Notes under the pieces: generated by a model
What the model was told of the DNA's origin: nothing
The model's input: the letters and a program-made list of their open reading frames with translations, nothing else
Database searches by the model: none
In this document: positions 8,708 to 16,383 of the stretch, one piece after another
Position numbering within the stretch: the first letter of the stretch is position 1
Layout: every line of letters begins with the position of its first letter
Position numbers and translations under genes: made by a program
From: Fusobacteria bacterium ZRK30
GTDB lineage: Bacteria; Fusobacteriota; Fusobacteriia; Fusobacteriales; Fusobacteriaceae
DNA length: 64,000 nucleotides
NCBI GenBank assembly: GCA_024628785.1
Contig: CP102405.1
Location: 2,170,001 to 2,234,000, forward strand
Reading direction: 5' to 3'

Positions 8708-8733
8708 AAGTACCTCAAAAGGGTGCTTTTTTT
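8708..8733 (+). terminator. Riboswitch-controlled terminator before the BtuF-like gene
   Basis: Stem AAGTACC/GGTGCTT (one G-T pair), loop TCAAAAG, then a run of Ts. It lies between the B12 aptamer and the start codon at 8765. A second hairpin just upstream (AACTTTTAC/GTAAAAAGTT, about 8684-8706) is a plausible competing structure. Confidence 0.75.
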
Positions 8734-8764
8734 ATTCTATAAAATATCATAAGGAGTTAAACAT

Positions 8765-9907
8765 ATGTCGAAAATAATCATCTATTTCCTCCTATTTATA
8801 AGTTCCTATTCTATGAACTTAAATATCAGTAAATTGGATACTCAGAATAGAAAGGGTACTGTATTCCTGAGTATAAATTCATTTCATAAAATAGGAATAG
8901 ATTTAACCCGTTCAGAAAATACATTTATTTTAAATACCAATATTGGAAAATATCATCTCAAAGACAACCAAATCATCACTCCCCATAAAAGGTATACATA
9001 CCTCTCTGAACCATTTATATTTCAGGGAAAATATTACCTCCCGTTAGAACTTATTCTAGAATTAAATGGGTTTCATTTAGAGGGAAATAATATCGTCAGA
9101 TCTGCTAAACCTAAAAACCCTGATACTCTTCCTGAAAGGGTCATCTCCCTCTCTCCCGGTATCACAGAAAAAATATTTGCTCTGGGAGGGGAAGATCTCT
9201 TAGTCGGAAGAACTTCATTTGCTTCATATCCAAAGGAAGTTGAAAGTATCGATATTGTAGGAACTATGTTTGAGCCGAACTTAGAGATAATCCTGGATAA
9301 AAACCCAGATATGATTATTGCAGAGACCCATTTCAGAGAAAAATTAATGGCTACTCTAAATTCTTTAAATATCGGAGTAACTAAATACAATACTCCTACA
9401 AATATTCCAGAGATTCATAAGAGTATCACAGATTTAGGAGCTCTGTTGGGCAGATCTTTAGAGGGTCGCGGCTTAAATGCATCTTTAAAAGATAAGATCA
9501 GCTACACACGATATATATTGAGAGATCAAAAAGTCCCAAAGGTTTACTATGTATTGGGCAGCGGCAAAACCGATATCACCCCGGGGGGAGATACTTTTAT
9601 CAACGCTCTTATGGAATTAGCCGGAGGAGAAAATACAGCCAAAGAAAAAAGCGGGTGGCGGTATTCCTTGGAGGAACTGATCCTGAATAACCCGGATATT
9701 ATTTTTGGGAGTCAGAGAAGTATAGACAACATGCTCATGGAGGAAAACTACCATTTTTTAACTGCTATTAAAGATAAAAATTATTATATTATAAAAGATG
9801 ATAGTATCTTCAACCTCCCTGGTCCTCGGGCTCTTACAGAGGGAATCTATGAGATGGCTAAGATATTTCACCCTGAATCAGCTGAAAAATTAAAATGTAT
9901 ATACTAA
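8765..9907 (+). CDS. BtuF-like cobalamin-binding protein with an extra N-terminal domain
   Basis: A 380-residue exported protein. After a signal segment (1-17), residues about 22-112 resemble the copper-amine-oxidase N-terminal-like beta domain seen on many clostridial surface proteins (FQGKYYLPLELILELNGF). Residues 120-375 are a class III periplasmic binding protein of the BtuF/FepB type: PERVISLSPGITEKIFALGG, ILDKNPDMIIAE, FINALMELAGGEN. It should capture corrinoids for an ABC importer. Placement right behind the B12 riboswitch supports this; the permease and ATPase genes (btuC/btuD) are not in the window. Strong RBS AAGGAG. Confidence 0.87.
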   Translation: MSKIIIYFLLFISSYSMNLNISKLDTQNRKGTVFLSINSFHKIGIDLTRSENTFILNTNIGKYHLKDNQIITPHKRYTYLSEPFIFQGKYYLPLELILELNGFHLEGNNIVRSAKPKNPDTLPERVISLSPGITEKIFALGGEDLLVGRTSFASYPKEVESIDIVGTMFEPNLEIILDKNPDMIIAETHFREKLMATLNSLNIGVTKYNTPTNIPEIHKSITDLGALLGRSLEGRGLNASLKDKISYTRYILRDQKVPKVYYVLGSGKTDITPGGDTFINALMELAGGENTAKEKSGWRYSLEELILNNPDIIFGSQRSIDNMLMEENYHFLTAIKDKNYYIIKDDSIFNLPGPRALTEGIYEMAKIFHPESAEKLKCIY

Positions 9908-10055
9908 AAAAGCAACGTGACGTTGCATCCAAACAAACACAACCTAGGTTTTTATAATCATTTATTCCATAAATTTCATCTCAAAATTCTATGTTTACAT
10001 AGTAAACTAATAGTATTTTGGTGATGCCTTTACAGGTATAATTTCCCAGATAATA
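9905..10055 (-). repeat. Copy A of a ~150-nt element ending in a GCAACG hairpin (possible small RNA)
   Basis: This stretch matches 39257-39410 over its whole length. Read on the minus strand it ends in the hairpin GCAACG-TCA-CGTTGC followed by six Ts, an intrinsic terminator. Internal hairpins are kept with base changes on both arms: AACCTAGGTT here corresponds to AATCTTAGATT in copy B, and ATTTAT(GGA)ATAAAT to ATTTAT(GAA)ATAAAT. It lies between the BtuF-like gene and cobQ, antisense to them. It is either a structured RNA or a mobile non-coding repeat; no confident promoter is seen. Confidence 0.65.
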
Positions 10056-10118
10056 AAAACTTTAACTTCTAATATTTTATCAATAAAAATTTGAATTTAC
10101 TTCAAGGAGAAAAAAATT

Positions 10119-11627
10119 ATGAGACATAAAAAAATTATGGTTCAAGGAACCGGATCTTCTACAGGAAAAAGTGTTATCGTAGCTGGTTTAGCTAGAATTT
10201 TTTATAAAGATGGAAATAAAGTATCACCCTATAAATCCCAGAATATGGCACTTAACTCATATATCGATGGTGATGGATTGGAGATGGGCCGGGCTCAGGT
10301 TGTACAGGCAGAAGCCTGCAATACTCCTCCCCGGGCATATATGAATCCTATTTTAATGAAACCCAATTCCGATAACGATTCACAGATCATCATCGAGGGA
10401 ATACCCCATAAAAATATGGATGCTAAGGAATATTTTAAAAATACAGATTTTTTTAAATCCATTGCCCTGAAGAACTATAAGATCATCGAAGATAATTACG
10501 ATATAGGTGTTTTAGAGGGGGGAGGGTCCCCTGCAGAGATGAACCTTAGAGATGTAGACCTTGTCAATATGGGGATGGCAGAGTTAATTGACTCTCCCGT
10601 TATCCTTGTGGGAGATATTGAAAGAGGGGGAGTTTTCGCTTCCCTCTATGGAACTATTCTGATGTTAGATGAAAAAGACAGGAAGAGGATAAAAGGAATT
10701 ATCATCAATAAATTCAGAGGTGATATAGATCTTCTCATGCCCGGGATAGAAGATCTGACAGATCGTCTCACGAAAGCAGGAATAGATATACCTGTTTTAG
10801 GTGTTATCCCATGGGTACCTCTAAACATTGAGGAAGAGGATATCCTTACACATAAATTCGGTAAAACCCAGGAGAAAAACGACTTAAATATTGCAGTGAT
10901 CAGGCTGGATAAGATGTCAAACTATACAGATTTTGATGCTCTCTCATACTACAAGGATCTGAGCCTTAATTTTACCCTCTCAAAATCTGAAATTTGTGAG
11001 GCTGATATTATTATTATCCCTGGAAGTAAAAATACTATCCAGGATCTTATTAAATTAAAAGAATTAGGAATAGATAAAACTATCATTGAACAGAGTCAAA
11101 AAGGAAAGGTCATCGTGGGAATCTGCGGTGGCTACCAGATCTTAGGTCAGGAAATTTTGGACCCCCACATGATTGAATCCAAAGATAAAGTAATAAAGGG
11201 ATTAGGACTTTTAGACATCACGACTACCATGGAAAAAGAAAAACAGACATTCCAAACTACTGAAAAAATAACCCATAATACAGGCCTTTTAAAGGGTTGT
11301 ATGGATTGCAGTGTTTCCGGATATGAGATCCACCAGGGAGTTACCCTGTCAAAGGAGAGTTCTATTTTTGAAAATAAACCAAATTTAGGAGTCTTAAAAG
11401 ATAACGTCTTTGCTACCTATATCCACGGAGTTTTTGATAATTCAATCTTTACCCGGACTTTTATAAATAACATCAGGGGATCTAAGGGATTAGAACCTAT
11501 AGATGATTATTTTGATTTTGAAAAATTCAAGACAGATGAATATGACAGATGGGAAAAGACTTTGCGTAACTCACTGGATATAGATAAAATATATGAAATT
11601 TTAGGAGAAAGTTCCAATGAAATCTAA
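10119..11627 (+). CDS. cobQ: Cobyric acid synthase (adenosylcobyrate amidase)
   Basis: A 502-residue glutamine-dependent amidotransferase that amidates four carboxylates of adenosylcobyrinic diamide in B12 synthesis. The N-terminal dethiobiotin-synthetase-like ATPase domain begins with VQGTGSSTGKSVIVAGL (P-loop) and continues with YKSQNMALNS. The C-terminal class I glutaminase domain has the nucleophile region GICGGYQILG near 337 and the distal ATYIHGVFDN near 430. Length matches CobQ/CbiP (about 490-510). It is on the same strand as the riboswitch-led BtuF-like gene, and its end overlaps the tonB-like gene by 11 bp. RBS AAGGAG. Confidence 0.95.
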   Translation: MRHKKIMVQGTGSSTGKSVIVAGLARIFYKDGNKVSPYKSQNMALNSYIDGDGLEMGRAQVVQAEACNTPPRAYMNPILMKPNSDNDSQIIIEGIPHKNMDAKEYFKNTDFFKSIALKNYKIIEDNYDIGVLEGGGSPAEMNLRDVDLVNMGMAELIDSPVILVGDIERGGVFASLYGTILMLDEKDRKRIKGIIINKFRGDIDLLMPGIEDLTDRLTKAGIDIPVLGVIPWVPLNIEEEDILTHKFGKTQEKNDLNIAVIRLDKMSNYTDFDALSYYKDLSLNFTLSKSEICEADIIIIPGSKNTIQDLIKLKELGIDKTIIEQSQKGKVIVGICGGYQILGQEILDPHMIESKDKVIKGLGLLDITTTMEKEKQTFQTTEKITHNTGLLKGCMDCSVSGYEIHQGVTLSKESSIFENKPNLGVLKDNVFATYIHGVFDNSIFTRTFINNIRGSKGLEPIDDYFDFEKFKTDEYDRWEKTLRNSLDIDKIYEILGESSNEI

Positions 11628-12390
11628 ATTTTTTCTCCTCTCAATTGTACTTCATATGACAGTTTTTCTTGTCTTTTCAAAATTTTCTGATAAGAATTTG
11701 AAAAAAGGGGAAAGTTCTCCTAATATCAATGTTAATTTAACCATGTCTGCCCCGGGAAATGCCAATAAAACCTTAGCCAAAATGACTACAAAAAAAGAAA
11801 AGAGTCCCGAAAAAAAAATTAAACCTAAAAAAAAGAAAATCAAACCTAAAAAACAAGTGGTTCAAAAAAAGAAAGAAATTATAAAGACAGAACCAAAAAT
11901 AGTTCAATCTAAAAAAACTAAACCTGAAAAAATAATAAAACCAATAAAACAAAATCAAACTGAAGAAAATAAGAATATAGAAAAAAATAACAGTGAAGTA
12001 GAGGTAGTTCAAAATACTCCTGCAAATGATGCTGTTTTAGGAGATCAGGAAAACGATAAAAATTTAATAAAGATTCAAAATGGCCAATATGCTCTCAAAA
12101 ATCAAAAAGTTTCCGGGATCCATATTGTTATTCAAAAAGAAATTTCACCTGCATATCCGGATCTTGCTCTCAAGATGGGATACAAAAAAGAAACTTTAGT
12201 TAAAGTTAAATTTTTAGTGGATAAAAAAGGCAGAATTAAAGATATTAAATTTTATACAAGTTCTAAATATGGCTTTGAATCTGAAGTTGAAAAAGCCTTA
12301 AAAAAATGGGTTTTTGAACCTATTCTTTACCATGATAAACCTATGCCGATATATTTTTATAAGGTATTTCATTTTGTTTCTAAGAGTTAA
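11617..12390 (+). CDS. tonB: TonB family protein
   Basis: A 257-residue protein with an N-terminal membrane anchor (about 5-20), a Lys/Pro-rich periplasm-spanning stretch (about 55-115, many KPKKK repeats), and a C-terminal TonB domain (about 165-255: PAYPDLALKMGYKKETLVKV, then KALKKWVFEP). TonB transmits proton-motive energy from ExbB/ExbD to outer-membrane receptors. It overlaps cobQ by 11 bp and lies behind the B12 riboswitch, so it may energise corrinoid uptake. No exbB, exbD or TonB-dependent receptor is in the window. Confidence 0.85.
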   Translation: MKSKFFLLSIVLHMTVFLVFSKFSDKNLKKGESSPNINVNLTMSAPGNANKTLAKMTTKKEKSPEKKIKPKKKKIKPKKQVVQKKKEIIKTEPKIVQSKKTKPEKIIKPIKQNQTEENKNIEKNNSEVEVVQNTPANDAVLGDQENDKNLIKIQNGQYALKNQKVSGIHIVIQKEISPAYPDLALKMGYKKETLVKVKFLVDKKGRIKDIKFYTSSKYGFESEVEKALKKWVFEPILYHDKPMPIYFYKVFHFVSKS

Positions 12391-12576
12391 AAATCCATGT
12401 TTTCCGCTGTAAAGACCACAATAATATTAAGACATATATCTTCTTTAAAATAAAAAGTTTTAATATTTTTTTAAATATGGATATTTGCTCGTCTCTGGCG
12501 GGCAAATTCTATAGCTTTTAATATTTTTACCATGATAAAAGTTCAAGAAAAAATAATTTTTCAAATTATTTTTTTC

Positions 12577-12605
12577 TTGACATTTATTTTTTTTAGGTGT
12601 ATCAT
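12577..12605 (+). promoter_or_regulatory. Promoter of the histidine-attenuated transporter operon
   Basis: Consensus -35 TTGACA, 17-bp spacer, -10 TATCAT preceded by TG. It lies 30 bp upstream of the leader-peptide ATG. Confidence 0.75.
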
Positions 12606-12634
12606 ACTAAAAAATCATACAGGAGGAGAGTCAA

Positions 12635-12688
12635 ATGTTTAACAAATCATTAATTTTTATTACAGTACATCATCATCACCATAGATAA
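12635..12688 (+). CDS. Histidine leader peptide (five consecutive His codons)
   Basis: A 17-codon frame encodes MFNKSLIFITVHHHHHR, then TAA. Codons 12-16 (12668-12682) are CAT CAT CAT CAC CAT. A very strong ribosome-binding site, AGGAGGAG, begins 14 bp before the ATG, and a consensus promoter lies just upstream. A run of codons for one amino acid ahead of a terminator is the signature of transcription attenuation, as in the enterobacterial his operon (HisL). The peptide itself probably has no function; ribosome stalling at the His codons would sense low charged tRNA-His. Confidence 0.9.
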   Translation: MFNKSLIFITVHHHHHR

Positions 12689-12824
12689 GGATTTGTATTA
12701 TGATTTAATCATAGTTACAGATCCATGTTGTTTTTCAAAAAAACTTGGTTCTATATCTATGATGATTTAAACGTTAAACTCACACTGTTGTTTAGCCATC
12801 TAGATATTCTAGATGGCTTTTTTA
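12668..12824 (+). promoter_or_regulatory. Histidine attenuator with switchable pairing
   Basis: One strand at 12754-12766 (TATCTATGATGAT) can pair in two exclusive ways. With the leader (12672-12687, ATAGATA plus the His codons) it makes 8+5 bp around a 3-nt bulge. With the 5' arm of the terminator (12797-12806, CATCTAGATA) it makes 10 bp around one bulged base. A ribosome stalled on the His codons would hide the first partner, let the second form, and so prevent termination. A separate long hairpin follows the leader stop directly (12689-12724, GGATTTGTA pairing with TACAGATCC) and could be a pause hairpin. Pairings were found by eye; the mechanism is inferred. Confidence 0.8.
12794..12824 (+). 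terminator. Attenuator terminator
   Basis: A perfect 11-bp stem AGCCATCTAGA/TCTAGATGGCT with loop TAT, followed by TTTTTTA. It is located 54 bp before the first transporter gene. Confidence 0.9.
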
Positions 12825-12877
12825 TTTTCCGGAGATAAAATGATAACAGTCAAAACAAACTTAAGGAGGATTTATTT

Positions 12878-13672
12878 ATGAAAAAAATATTTATAACATT
12901 AATTTTAATATTAGCTGGTGTACAATCTTTTGCATTTTCAATGGGACAAAAAGATACTTTAACAAAAATAAAAAAAGATGGTTATTTTACTGTGGGATTA
13001 GACGATACCTTTGCACCTATGGGATTCAGAGGAGAAAACGGGAATATTGTAGGTTTTGATATAGACCTGGCCAAGGAAGCTGCCAAGAGAATGGGAGTTG
13101 AGGTCAAGTTTAAACCCTGTGACTGGGATGGTATCATCTTCGAACTTAGAAGTAAAAAGATAGATATGGTCTGGAACGGGATGACCATAACAGAGGATAG
13201 AAAAAAACAAATTGGTTTTTCTAAATCTTATTTCAGCGGGGAACAAATAATCGTTACTAAAAGCGGCAGTGATATCAAAGAGATAGCAGACCTTGCAGGA
13301 AAGACAGTTGGTTTACAGATGGGAAGTTCTTCCTACTTTGCTCTGGAAAAAAATACAGTATATCCAAGTGTAAAAGAAGTTAAAAAATATGGTTCCAATG
13401 TAGAAGCTCTTCTGGATTTAGAAGCAGGTAGAACCCAGGCTGTAATAATCGATTCCATGGTTGGAAGATATTATATTGCTAAAAAAGAAAGAAAAGAAAA
13501 TAAAGATATATTTTCAGTTGTAACTGAACCTTTAGCTGTGGAGTATACAGGTATAGGAATAAGAAAAGAAGATACTACCCTTATTGCCGAGATAGATAAG
13601 ATCATAGACGGGATGCAAAAAGACGGAACTTATAAAAAAATATATGAAAAATGGTTTGGAAGGAGAGGTTAG
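12878..13672 (+). CDS. Amino-acid ABC transporter, substrate-binding protein (histidine predicted)
   Basis: A 264-residue family-3 solute-binding protein with a signal peptide (1-20, ends SFAFS). Typical segments are GYFTVGLDDTFAPMGF, NIVGFDIDLAKEAAKRMG, DMVWNGMTITEDRKKQI and AVEYTGIGIRKED. It binds a polar amino acid in the periplasm for the permease and ATPase encoded next. The His-codon leader points to histidine (or a histidine precursor or analogue) as substrate; sequence alone does not prove this. RBS AAGGAGG. The permease follows after 2 bp. Confidence 0.9.
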   Translation: MKKIFITLILILAGVQSFAFSMGQKDTLTKIKKDGYFTVGLDDTFAPMGFRGENGNIVGFDIDLAKEAAKRMGVEVKFKPCDWDGIIFELRSKKIDMVWNGMTITEDRKKQIGFSKSYFSGEQIIVTKSGSDIKEIADLAGKTVGLQMGSSSYFALEKNTVYPSVKEVKKYGSNVEALLDLEAGRTQAVIIDSMVGRYYIAKKERKENKDIFSVVTEPLAVEYTGIGIRKEDTTLIAEIDKIIDGMQKDGTYKKIYEKWFGRRG

Positions 13673-13674
13673 AT

Positions 13675-14310
13675 ATGACTGATAGCATCTACTACATCGC
13701 AAAGGGACTGGATATAACTTTGAGACTTTATTTCATAACAGTATTTTTTTCAGTTCCATTAGGACTACTTCTAGCACTGGGAGAACTTTCTAAGATCTCA
13801 ATAATAAAAAAGTTTGTAACTTTCTATACATGGATATTTAGGGGTACTCCACTACTTTTACAGCTGTTCTTTATGTACTATGGATTACCGGTAATGGGGA
13901 TAACGTTATCCCCCCTTGGTGCAGCCAGTATCACCTTTATCATCAATTATGCTGCCTATCTATGTGAAATATTCCGTGGAAGTATTCAGGGTATAAACAG
14001 AGGCCAGTATGAAGCAGCAAAGGTATTGGGAATGGGTTATGGACAGACACTGATCAGGGTAATCCTACCCCAGGCTCTTAGGACTGCACTGCCTCCCCTT
14101 TCAAATGAGGCTATAGCTCTTATTAAAGATACATCTTTAGTCTCAATAATCGGTACAGCAGAGATCTTGAGAAATTCAAAGGAATTAGTGACAAGGGATT
14201 TTACAATAACTCCATTTTTCATCTGTGGAATCTTCTACCTTGTTTTATCTACTTTTATCCTGCTTATCTTCAAAAAATTAGAAAAAAGGATGGCGATCTC
14301 ATGTCAATAA
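13675..14310 (+). CDS. Amino-acid ABC transporter permease
   Basis: About 211 residues with five hydrophobic segments, of the HisM/GlnP type. The EAA loop that docks the ATPase reads EAAKVLGMGYGQTLIRVILP near 112. A start at 13675 is chosen because AGGAGAGG lies just upstream; a longer frame beginning inside the previous gene lacks such support. A single permease gene suggests a homodimeric channel. Its 3' end overlaps the ATPase gene by 10 bp. Confidence 0.92.
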   Translation: MTDSIYYIAKGLDITLRLYFITVFFSVPLGLLLALGELSKISIIKKFVTFYTWIFRGTPLLLQLFFMYYGLPVMGITLSPLGAASITFIINYAAYLCEIFRGSIQGINRGQYEAAKVLGMGYGQTLIRVILPQALRTALPPLSNEAIALIKDTSLVSIIGTAEILRNSKELVTRDFTITPFFICGIFYLVLSTFILLIFKKLEKRMAISCQ

Positions 14311-15038
14311 AAATAAGAAATATCAATAAATCTTTTGGAAACTTAAATATTTTAAAAAACATATCATTGGATATCAATAAGGGAGAGATCCTGTCTATTA
14401 TCGGCCCATCAGGCAGTGGGAAATCTACCCTCCTCAGATGTCTGATAGATTTAGAGGAAATAGATTCGGGGACATTAGAAGTTTTTAGCCACCCTCTTAT
14501 ATGCAGCAGTAGAAATCCTAAAAAAAAGGAGAGATTTGAAATCCTAAAGAAGATGGGAATGGTCTTTCAATCCTTTAACCTTTTCCCACATAAAACAGCT
14601 ATAGAAAATGTCATGGAACCTCTCGTAGTTGTAGATAAGATGAAAAAAGAAATGGCTGTAAAAAAAGCAGAAGAACTTTTAATTATGGTCGGGCTGGAAG
14701 ACAGGATGAACAATTATCCATCAGCTCTTTCCGGGGGACAGCAGCAGAGGGTGGCTATTGCCAGAGTCCTTGCTAGAAATCCAAAAATACTTCTCTTTGA
14801 TGAGCCTACATCTGCTCTGGATCCAGAGATGGTAAAGGAAGTCCTCACAGTTATTGAATCTCTCAAAAACACAGGAATAACAATGATCATAGTCAGCCAT
14901 GAGATGGAGTTCGTAAAACAGGTTTCAGACAGAGTAGTTTTTATGGATTGCGGAACTGTCCTCAGCTGCGATATACCTGACAAAATATTCAATTCTGCTA
15001 AAAATGAAAGGATCAATAAATTTTTAAATAATTTTTAA
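14301..15038 (+). CDS. Amino-acid ABC transporter ATPase
   Basis: A 245-residue ATPase of the HisP/GlnQ type with all motifs: Walker A GPSGSGKST near 35, Q-loop FQSFNLF, signature LSGGQQQRVAIARV near 141, Walker B ILLFDEPTSALD near 162, and the switch His in VSHEM. It powers uptake through the preceding permease. It is the last gene of the attenuated operon and is followed by a strong bidirectional terminator. Confidence 0.94.
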   Translation: MSIKIRNINKSFGNLNILKNISLDINKGEILSIIGPSGSGKSTLLRCLIDLEEIDSGTLEVFSHPLICSSRNPKKKERFEILKKMGMVFQSFNLFPHKTAIENVMEPLVVVDKMKKEMAVKKAEELLIMVGLEDRMNNYPSALSGGQQQRVAIARVLARNPKILLFDEPTSALDPEMVKEVLTVIESLKNTGITMIIVSHEMEFVKQVSDRVVFMDCGTVLSCDIPDKIFNSAKNERINKFLNNF

Positions 15039-15066
15039 TTCCAATTATAAGTTATAAAAAGACACT

Positions 15067-15098
15067 AAAAAAACCCGCCTACAATAGGCGGGTTTTTT
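15067..15098. terminator. Bidirectional terminator between convergent genes
   Basis: Stem ACCCGCCTA/TAGGCGGGT, loop CAA, flanked by six As on the left and six Ts on the right. It serves the ABC operon from one side and the Cys-rich gene from the other. Confidence 0.9.
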
Positions 15099-15123
15099 AA
15101 ATATCAAATTAACATTTATAATT

Positions 15124-15423
15124 TTACTTAATATTTACTTTTTCCTCATCTTTATGCTTCTCCAAATATTCATTTTGTACTATATCGATTACAGTCAACA
15201 TCTTTTGTTGAACAAAGTCATATCCAGTATCCTTCATATGTGTGATTATACAATTACTACAATCTTTTATCCCATGAGTATACTTAAAATTACCTCCACA
15301 CTCTTCTCCTAACATATATAATGGACAATAACAGAATAAACAGTTAAATTTACTCTCATCAGCTATTGTATGACATGGAAAATACTCACATTTTTTATTT
15401 TGCACAAATTTAAAATTTGCCAT
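15124..15423 (-). CDS. Cysteine-rich small-domain protein
   Basis: A 99-residue protein with nine Cys residues, mainly in KCEYFPCH, FNCLFCYCPLY, EECGG and DCSNCI, plus conserved-looking His. This matches the 'cysteine-rich small domain' family (PF04071-like, from memory), thought to bind metal and often encoded near cobalamin genes. That association fits the B12 genes at 8.5-12.4 kb. The biochemical role is unknown. It is monocistronic by spacing. Confidence 0.8.
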   Translation of the reverse strand: MANFKFVQNKKCEYFPCHTIADESKFNCLFCYCPLYMLGEECGGNFKYTHGIKDCSNCIITHMKDTGYDFVQQKMLTVIDIVQNEYLEKHKDEEKVNIK

Positions 15424-15591
15424 TTTTATCCCTCCACTGTGCTACGCACAAATTTGTAATTTATAACGGAAAGAGAAAAAAAATTAAATTCAAAACTTTT
15501 TTCTATATCACTGATTCCTCATATTATTCCAAATTTTAATTTGGCTTTGTGTAATCTGTGACTAGTTTTTATCTTTTATTTTTTCTTTCTA

Positions 15592-16305
15592 TTAGTTTTT
15601 AATTTTATCCATTATCTCTAGTGTTCCCCTATAATTTATAGTACCATTATCTAGAGATAGTTGTATAGGGTATATTTCCACCCCTGCAGAGATTGCTTTA
15701 TAAAAATATTCATTGAATTTTGGATCTGTCTCATACCTGGGTCTAAAAATATCCGAACTTCTAAAGACCAGCAAGATCACTGCTGCTCTGTCTCCTGATT
15801 CCTTTAGTTCTATGAGCTCCTTCAGGTGTTTCACAGCTCTCTCACTGGGAGCATCTGGGAACATTGCTACCCTGTCTTCTGCCAGGGAAACTCCCTTTAC
15901 TTCTACCCATATTTTCCTGCCGTCTTTTTCTAAAAGGTAATCCAGCCTGGACTTACCGTATTTTACTTCTGCCTTTAGTTTATCTATCTTTCCTATGGGG
16001 GATATCTCAAAATCATTCAATAAATTTTCCGATATATATCTATGAAAACTTGAATTGATAAGGATATCTTCCCCGTCAGAGGCTCTCCCGCTGATGAGAT
16101 CCCACTTTGTTTTTCTATTGGGGTTAGCTGCCCGTCTAATTTTTACCCTATTTCCTTCATAGAGGAGTTCCTTTATCCTCCCTGAATCATGGACATGAAC
16201 AATCTCTTCCGAACCATCATCTAATCTTACATGGGCAATAAACCTATTAGGTCTCTCTAAAAATAACCCCTCTTCATCTATTTGTATCTTATATAGTTCC
16301 TTCAT
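15592..16305 (-). CDS. sfsA: SfsA family protein (sugar fermentation stimulation / nuclease-like)
   Basis: A 237-residue SfsA. An OB-like N-terminal part (about 15-80, HVHDSGRIKELLYEG) is followed by a PD-(D/E)xK-like core: KYGKSRLDYLLE, WVEVKGVSL, FPDAPSERAVKHL. SfsA was named for maltose-linked regulation in E. coli; the fold suggests nucleic-acid binding or cleavage. Catalytic-type D and E-V-K residues are present. Upstream region 16306-16383 contains a GC-rich imperfect hairpin (about 16341-16378) after glyA. Confidence 0.9.
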   Translation of the reverse strand: MKELYKIQIDEEGLFLERPNRFIAHVRLDDGSEEIVHVHDSGRIKELLYEGNRVKIRRAANPNRKTKWDLISGRASDGEDILINSSFHRYISENLLNDFEISPIGKIDKLKAEVKYGKSRLDYLLEKDGRKIWVEVKGVSLAEDRVAMFPDAPSERAVKHLKELIELKESGDRAAVILLVFRSSDIFRPRYETDPKFNEYFYKAISAGVEIYPIQLSLDNGTINYRGTLEIMDKIKN

Positions 16306-16383
16306 TTTACACCTCTTTTTATTTTTCAGACAAATCCCAGATTCTCCCCCCTCACCTTTTAATGGGAGGAGGAGAATAAATAT

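Noticed and set aside
9905-10055. Interpreting the ~150-nt element as a second B12 riboswitch for cobQ
   Set aside because: It lacks the B12 box and core motifs, its terminator is on the opposite strand to cobQ, and its other copy lies beside purA.
12483-12507. Nine-bp hairpin (ATTTGCTCG/CGGGCAAAT) after the tonB-like gene
   Set aside because: It could be a terminator, but there is no proper T tract and the stem contains a wobble; left out of the feature list.
16341-16378. GC-rich hairpin between glyA and sfsA as a terminator
   Set aside because: Arms (CTCCCCCCTC and GAGGAGGAG type) pair with mismatches and no T tract follows on the minus strand, so a call is not justified.
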